In this document: positions 5,385 to 7,400 of the stretch, in pieces
Layout: each line of letters opens with the position of its first letter
How positions within the stretch are numbered: position 1 is the first letter of the stretch
Source of the DNA: an uncultured Veillonella sp.
GTDB taxonomy: Bacteria; Bacillota; Negativicutes; Veillonellales; Veillonellaceae
Reading direction: 5' to 3'
Assembly: GCA_900766125.1 (NCBI GenBank)
Contig: CAAFUD010000201.1
Span: 1 to 7,400 of the forward strand
Length of the DNA stretch: 7,400 nucleotides
Position numbers and translations under genes: made by a program
The notes under the pieces: generated by a model
Told to the model about the DNA's origin: nothing
Database searches by the model: none
Seen by the model: only the letters and a program-made list of their open reading frames with translations

Positions 5385-5414
5385 CTGGTGAAAGCCCAAA
5401 GGAGCTTTCACCAG
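5385..5414 (-). terminator. Hairpin between the exported-protein and decarboxylase-family genes (weak terminator)
   Basis: The arms CTGGTGAAAGC (5385-5395) and GCTTTCACCAG (5404-5414) pair perfectly over 11 bp around an 8-nt loop. The minus-strand tail, TGTTGTTT, is a poor U-tract, so read-through is likely. It may act as a partial terminator or stabilise the upstream message's 3' end, and lies 9 nt before the next ribosome binding site. Confidence 0.55.
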
Positions 5415-5451
5415 CAATAGTTATGTAATTATTACGGCTTGCGCCATCAAA

Positions 5452-5850
5452 TTATAAAGCTGGGAAAGAGAAGTCAGTACCGTATACTTCTTTCCAAGCA
5501 GCCAAGAACATATTGTATTCATTAGAACCAGGAGTGATTTGGTACACTTGACCATCTGGAGAGAAACGATATACAGTATGTAAGCTTGGATGAACAATAT
5601 ATTTGAATAATGTAGCTTCGCCATATTGATTGTTATGCATGTTCACTACATTGATGCCGAATACATAGTTACGGCTACTATCGATACCACTGAATTGGGA
5701 TGCTTTATCAAAGAAGTATGTTTCAGAACCATTTGCACTATTTGGAACCTCTGGATAGTTAGCTAAACCATTCCAGTTTGCTGCATTAGCAACACCACCA
5801 ACTAATAATGTACCGGCTAATACAAATGCACCTAATAAATTTTTATTCAT
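5452..5850 (-). CDS. Small exported protein of unknown function
   Basis: This 132-aa protein starts with a clear Sec signal peptide: basic MNKN, a hydrophobic core LLGAFVLAGTLLVGGV, and an AxA-type site, with predicted cleavage after A23 (VANA, then ANW). The mature part of about 109 residues has no cysteine and no membrane helix, is rich in Asn, Ser and Tyr/Phe, and contains patterns such as SETYFFDKASQFSGI and HTVYRFSPDGQVYQITPGSNEY that suggest a small beta-rich domain. I do not recognise the family. The ATG at 5850 has AGGAG (5857-5861) 6 nt upstream; the longer frame to 5883 runs through leader hairpins. It has its own extended -10 promoter and a structured leader, and may lie in one operon with the decarboxylase-family gene. 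A periplasmic or surface location is expected. Confidence 0.8.
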   Translation of the reverse strand: MNKNLLGAFVLAGTLLVGGVANAANWNGLANYPEVPNSANGSETYFFDKASQFSGIDSSRNYVFGINVVNMHNNQYGEATLFKYIVHPSLHTVYRFSPDGQVYQITPGSNEYNMFLAAWKEVYGTDFSFPAL

Positions 5851-5864
5851 AATGCTCTCCTTTT

Positions 5865-5908
5865 TGCCTTTACGGCATCTCACGACAGGTCATGCTCTCA
5901 CATGACCT
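5865..5908 (-). promoter_or_regulatory. Two leader hairpins upstream of the exported-protein gene
   Basis: The first stem is AGGTCATG (5887-5894) with CATGACCT (5901-5908) and a 6-nt loop. The second is TGCC (5865-5868) with GGCA (5874-5877), 4 nt before AGGAG. In a leader of about 73 nt they could stabilise the message or limit ribosome access. They do not match any riboswitch I know. Confidence 0.45.
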
Positions 5909-5930
5909 CAGCACAATATGTTATATGTAT

Positions 5931-5939
5931 AGTATATCA
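5931..5939 (-). promoter_or_regulatory. Extended -10 promoter of the exported-protein gene
   Basis: TGATATACT on the minus strand is an extended -10. The 16 bases 5924-5939 are identical to those at the nagZ promoter. No good -35 is seen, which is tolerable for extended -10 promoters. The start would be near 5924. Confidence 0.55.
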
Positions 5940-6011
5940 CATTTTATGAAAATATTAGATATATTAAATTACAGAATGTATGCATATGAGATCTTACTAG
6001 AGTACGCTACA

Positions 6012-6530
6012 TCAGCGCTTAAGCTTCTCTGCTGTTCTAGCATTAGCGTTATCGATTGCTTCTAACAATTTGTTAAGCAACATACGCATTTGACGTGTTT
6101 CTTCAACGTCAAAAATCGGGCCTGCAGCTTCAGACAAGCGACGTGGTATATGAACTGCTTCATCACGTAATGCTTTACCTGTATCAGTAAGGGTTACCAT
6201 AACGACACGTTCATCTTGACGACTACGCTTACGCTTTAAGAATGCTTTAGCTTCTAATTTCTTTAAAAGTGGTGTTAATGTACCAGAATCAAGGCGCAAT
6301 ACTTGACCTAGTTCTTTAACGGACAAATCACCATATTGCCACAATGCCATCATTACGATGTATTGAGTATATGTCAAATTTAACGGATCTAAGTGACTGC
6401 GATATGCATTAACAATTTCCTTCGCCACTACATAAAGTGGGAAGCTCAATTGGTTGTCTAATTTCATGTACTCTGCATCAGGTACATCTTCTTTATGTTT
6501 GTAACCTTCCAGTACGCCAATTTCTGCCAT
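6012..6530 (-). CDS. MarR family transcriptional regulator, OhrR-like, without the sensing cysteine
   Basis: This 172-aa cytoplasmic DNA-binding protein belongs to the OhrR/SarZ branch of MarR. It keeps the branch signature LDNQLSFPLY (24-33), LDPLNLTYTQYIVMMALW (47-64), the winged helix DLSVKELGQVLRLDSGTLTPLLKKLE (68-93) and the wing KRSRQDERVVMVTLT (101-115). OhrR proteins sense organic peroxides through a cysteine in the N-terminal LCF motif; here that position is S29 (codon AGC), and the protein has no cysteine at all. It therefore cannot sense peroxide by the known thiol chemistry and may respond to a ligand or act as a fixed repressor. The ATG at 6530 has GGAGG (6537-6541) 6 nt upstream. 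Its promoter contains OhrR-type palindromes, suggesting autoregulation. It diverges from the nitroreductase gene, a plausible target. Confidence 0.88.
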   Translation of the reverse strand: MAEIGVLEGYKHKEDVPDAEYMKLDNQLSFPLYVVAKEIVNAYRSHLDPLNLTYTQYIVMMALWQYGDLSVKELGQVLRLDSGTLTPLLKKLEAKAFLKRKRSRQDERVVMVTLTDTGKALRDEAVHIPRRLSEAAGPIFDVEETRQMRMLLNKLLEAIDNANARTAEKLKR

Positions 6531-6558
6531 ATTCTACCTCCATATGCACACAATAATC

Positions 6559-6580
6559 TACAAATTAATTGTACACAATT
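6559..6580. promoter_or_regulatory. OhrR-type operator overlapping the marR promoter
   Basis: TACAAATTAATTGTA (6559-6573) differs at one position from the OhrR box I recall for B. subtilis (TACAATT-N-AATTGTA). An overlapping perfect palindrome AATTGTACACAATT spans 6567-6580. Both cover the -10 element, which fits negative autoregulation. Confidence 0.6.
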
Positions 6581-6597
6581 CTACAGCAAGCAGTCAA
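6568..6597 (-). promoter_or_regulatory. Promoter of the MarR/OhrR-like gene
   Basis: On the minus strand TTGACT (6592-6597) and TACAAT (6568-6573) are 18 bp apart. The -10 lies inside the palindromes at 6559-6580. The start would be near 6561, giving a leader of about 30 nt. Confidence 0.65.
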
Positions 6598-6748
6598 CGT
6601 AAAAAACCTACTTTGTTCAGATATTTTTAAATTTGTCAATTAATTAATATATTTTTTCTTTTTTATTAAGAAAATGAGCGCATCTATAAAATTTATGGGC
6701 AGAAATCACACCATAAAACTGTGAACCTATTAATAAAATTTTTTTATA

Positions 6749-6805
6749 TTAGAATTCAATACCACATGCAGACATTGCTTCTTCAAGACGTTTAGCATAT
6801 CCCTT
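6749..6805 (-). pseudogene. Possible C-terminal gene relic
   Basis: On the minus strand 18 codons read KGYAKRLEEAMSACGIEF and then stop (TAA at 6749-6751), with a TAG just upstream at 6806-6808. The sequence is locally less AT-rich than its surroundings and reads like the last amphipathic helix of a soluble protein, for example of the flavodoxin/NADPH-FMN reductase kind, though that is a guess. There is no start codon or ribosome binding site for the whole frame. The relic stops where the 24-bp repeats begin, suggesting loss of the gene body by rearrangement. Confidence 0.33.
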
Positions 6806-6873
6806 CTAGAGATTTTTCTAAAACTCATTCTAAATTTCTTTCTAGATCTCATTTTAAATTTCTTTCTAGATCT
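6802..6873. repeat. Three 24-bp tandem repeats upstream of the nitroreductase gene
   Basis: Units 6826-6849 and 6850-6873 are identical except for one base (C6830 versus T6854). The preceding unit 6802-6825 matches at about 17 of 24 positions. Each of the two good units has the core AATTTCTTTCTAGATCT. The array ends 11 bp before the -10 element of the nitroreductase gene, and AATTTCTTT recurs inverted as AAAGAAATT at 6892-6900. Confidence 0.75.
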
Positions 6874-6884
6874 ATGTCATATAG

Positions 6885-6890
6885 TATAAT
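6885..6890 (+). promoter_or_regulatory. -10 element of the nitroreductase promoter
   Basis: A perfect TATAAT lies here. At 17 bp upstream the hexamer is CTTTCT, a very poor -35 that falls within the last 24-bp repeat. This suggests dependence on an activator bound at the repeats, or control by a repressor there. The start would be near 6897. Confidence 0.55.
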
Positions 6891-6933
6891 AAAAGAAATT
6901 CTATATAAAGCTGATTGATAATAGGAGGACTAT

Positions 6934-7400
6934 ATGAATACATTAGAATGCATCAAAACACGTCATAGTACACGTAAATTTAAAGCTGATCAATTATCTC
7001 GAGAGCTTATCGATCAAGTCCTCGATGCTGGCCGCCGTGCCCCATCGGGTGGTAATACACAATTGACACATTTTATGGTCATTACAAACCAGGATGTGCT
7101 CAAAGAGCTAGTAACACTCGTTCAAGAGGAATACGGCAAAATGCCGATTACAGAAAATACACTCCCTTACATGGTGAATATCATTAAAATGTCCGGTGAA
7201 GGTAAATTTGTATTTAACTATGGCGCACCGGTGCTCATCGTACTAGCAAGCCAAGCGAGCTATGCAAACAACTTTGCCGATGTATCTTGTGCAATGCAAA
7301 ACATGATGCTTGCTTGCAATGAACTCGATCTTGGCAGCTGCTGGGTAAACCAAATCCGTCACCTCCAAGACAACGAACGCATCCAAGCTAAAATGCGTGA
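6934..7400 (+). CDS. Nitroreductase family protein (3' end cut off)
   Basis: The first 155 residues of an FMN-dependent NAD(P)H oxidoreductase are present; the reading frame runs off the window with no stop. The family's N-terminal FMN-phosphate motif appears as TRHSTRKF (9-16), followed by APSGGNTQ (37-44), which lines the flavin pocket. Further on are YGAPVLIVL (96-104), the helix AMQNMMLACNELDLGSCWV (120-138) and the conserved LG(S)CW region. Such enzymes reduce nitro compounds, quinones or flavins; the physiological substrate cannot be told. Family members are 165-220 aa, so roughly 10-65 residues are missing. AGGAGG (6923-6928) is 5 nt before the ATG. It is the only plus-strand gene here and diverges from the MarR-like regulator. 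Confidence 0.88.
   Translation, partial: MNTLECIKTRHSTRKFKADQLSRELIDQVLDAGRRAPSGGNTQLTHFMVITNQDVLKELVTLVQEEYGKMPITENTLPYMVNIIKMSGEGKFVFNYGAPVLIVLASQASYANNFADVSCAMQNMMLACNELDLGSCWVNQIRHLQDNERIQAKMR

Larger units (their letters stand above)
6531..6933. other. Divergent intergenic region between the MarR-like and nitroreductase genes
   Basis: This AT-rich spacer contains the marR promoter and operator (6559-6597), a very AT-rich stretch (6600-6670), a small 7-bp inverted repeat (6692-6698 with 6711-6717), an apparent C-terminal coding relic (6749-6805), three 24-bp tandem repeats (6802-6873) and the nitroreductase -10 (6885-6890). No intact gene is seen. Confidence 0.6.

Noticed and set aside
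5364..5417. N-terminal extension of the decarboxylase-family protein by 18 residues
   Set aside because: It would place GGAGG (5371-5375) inside the gene and translate the hairpin at 5385-5414; the ATG at 5363 has proper spacing and family-like sequence follows it.
6692..6717. 7-bp inverted repeat as a terminator for the coding relic
   Set aside because: The stem is short and AT-rich and is followed by only a weak U-tract on the minus strand (ATTTTATAG); it could easily be chance.
6802..6873. Replication origin iterons or attachment site
   Set aside because: There is no replication initiator, integrase or second copy of the sequence in the window, and the position against a -10 element fits promoter control better.

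Overview
The window looks like the end of a draft-assembly contig from a low-to-moderate GC bacterium of the Negativicutes, most probably Veillonella or a close relative. This rests on the gene types, codon use, strong GGAGG ribosome binding sites and AT-rich spacers; it is an inference, since no marker gene is present. The first 39 bases are not biological: they match the 3' part of the Illumina TruSeq/P5 universal adapter, so the genome sequence starts at base 40.

Reading left to right, bases 40-282 (minus) hold the N-terminus of a ClC-type chloride channel/antiporter, cut by the contig end. Its own promoter lies at 348-376. A 409-base spacer follows, with a terminator-like hairpin, a second inverted repeat and three copies of a 10-bp motif spaced exactly 17 bp apart. 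Then come, all on the minus strand: fucO (lactaldehyde reductase, 692-1843), a nagZ-type GH3 beta-N-acetylhexosaminidase lipoprotein (1991-3139), a 77-aa BFD-like [2Fe-2S] protein (3357-3590), a site-2-protease-fold membrane protein whose zinc-binding residues are all replaced (3880-4506), a two-domain carboxymuconolactone decarboxylase family protein (4593-5363), a small exported protein of unknown function (5452-5850) and an OhrR-like MarR regulator (6012-6530). After a 403-base spacer, a nitroreductase family gene runs on the plus strand from 6934 and is cut by the window end.

Most minus-strand genes look like separate transcription units. Clear intrinsic terminators follow nagZ, the [2Fe-2S] gene and the site-2-protease-like gene, and several promoters carry an extended -10 of the form TGATATACT. 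The exported-protein gene and the decarboxylase-family gene may be co-transcribed, because the hairpin between them has a poor U-tract. fucO has no obvious promoter of its own between its ribosome binding site and the nagZ terminator.

Functionally this is a housekeeping and accessory mix: ion transport, C3 aldehyde reduction, peptidoglycan turnover, iron-sulfur redox, membrane proteolysis fold, and a possible redox/stress group (MarR regulator, decarboxylase-family protein, nitroreductase). I see no phage, transposon, CRISPR or defence system. The most unusual items are the predicted S2P pseudoprotease, an OhrR-like regulator with no cysteine that still has an OhrR-type operator in its own promoter, and three separate repeat arrays in regulatory regions (569-620, 3630-3690, 6802-6873).
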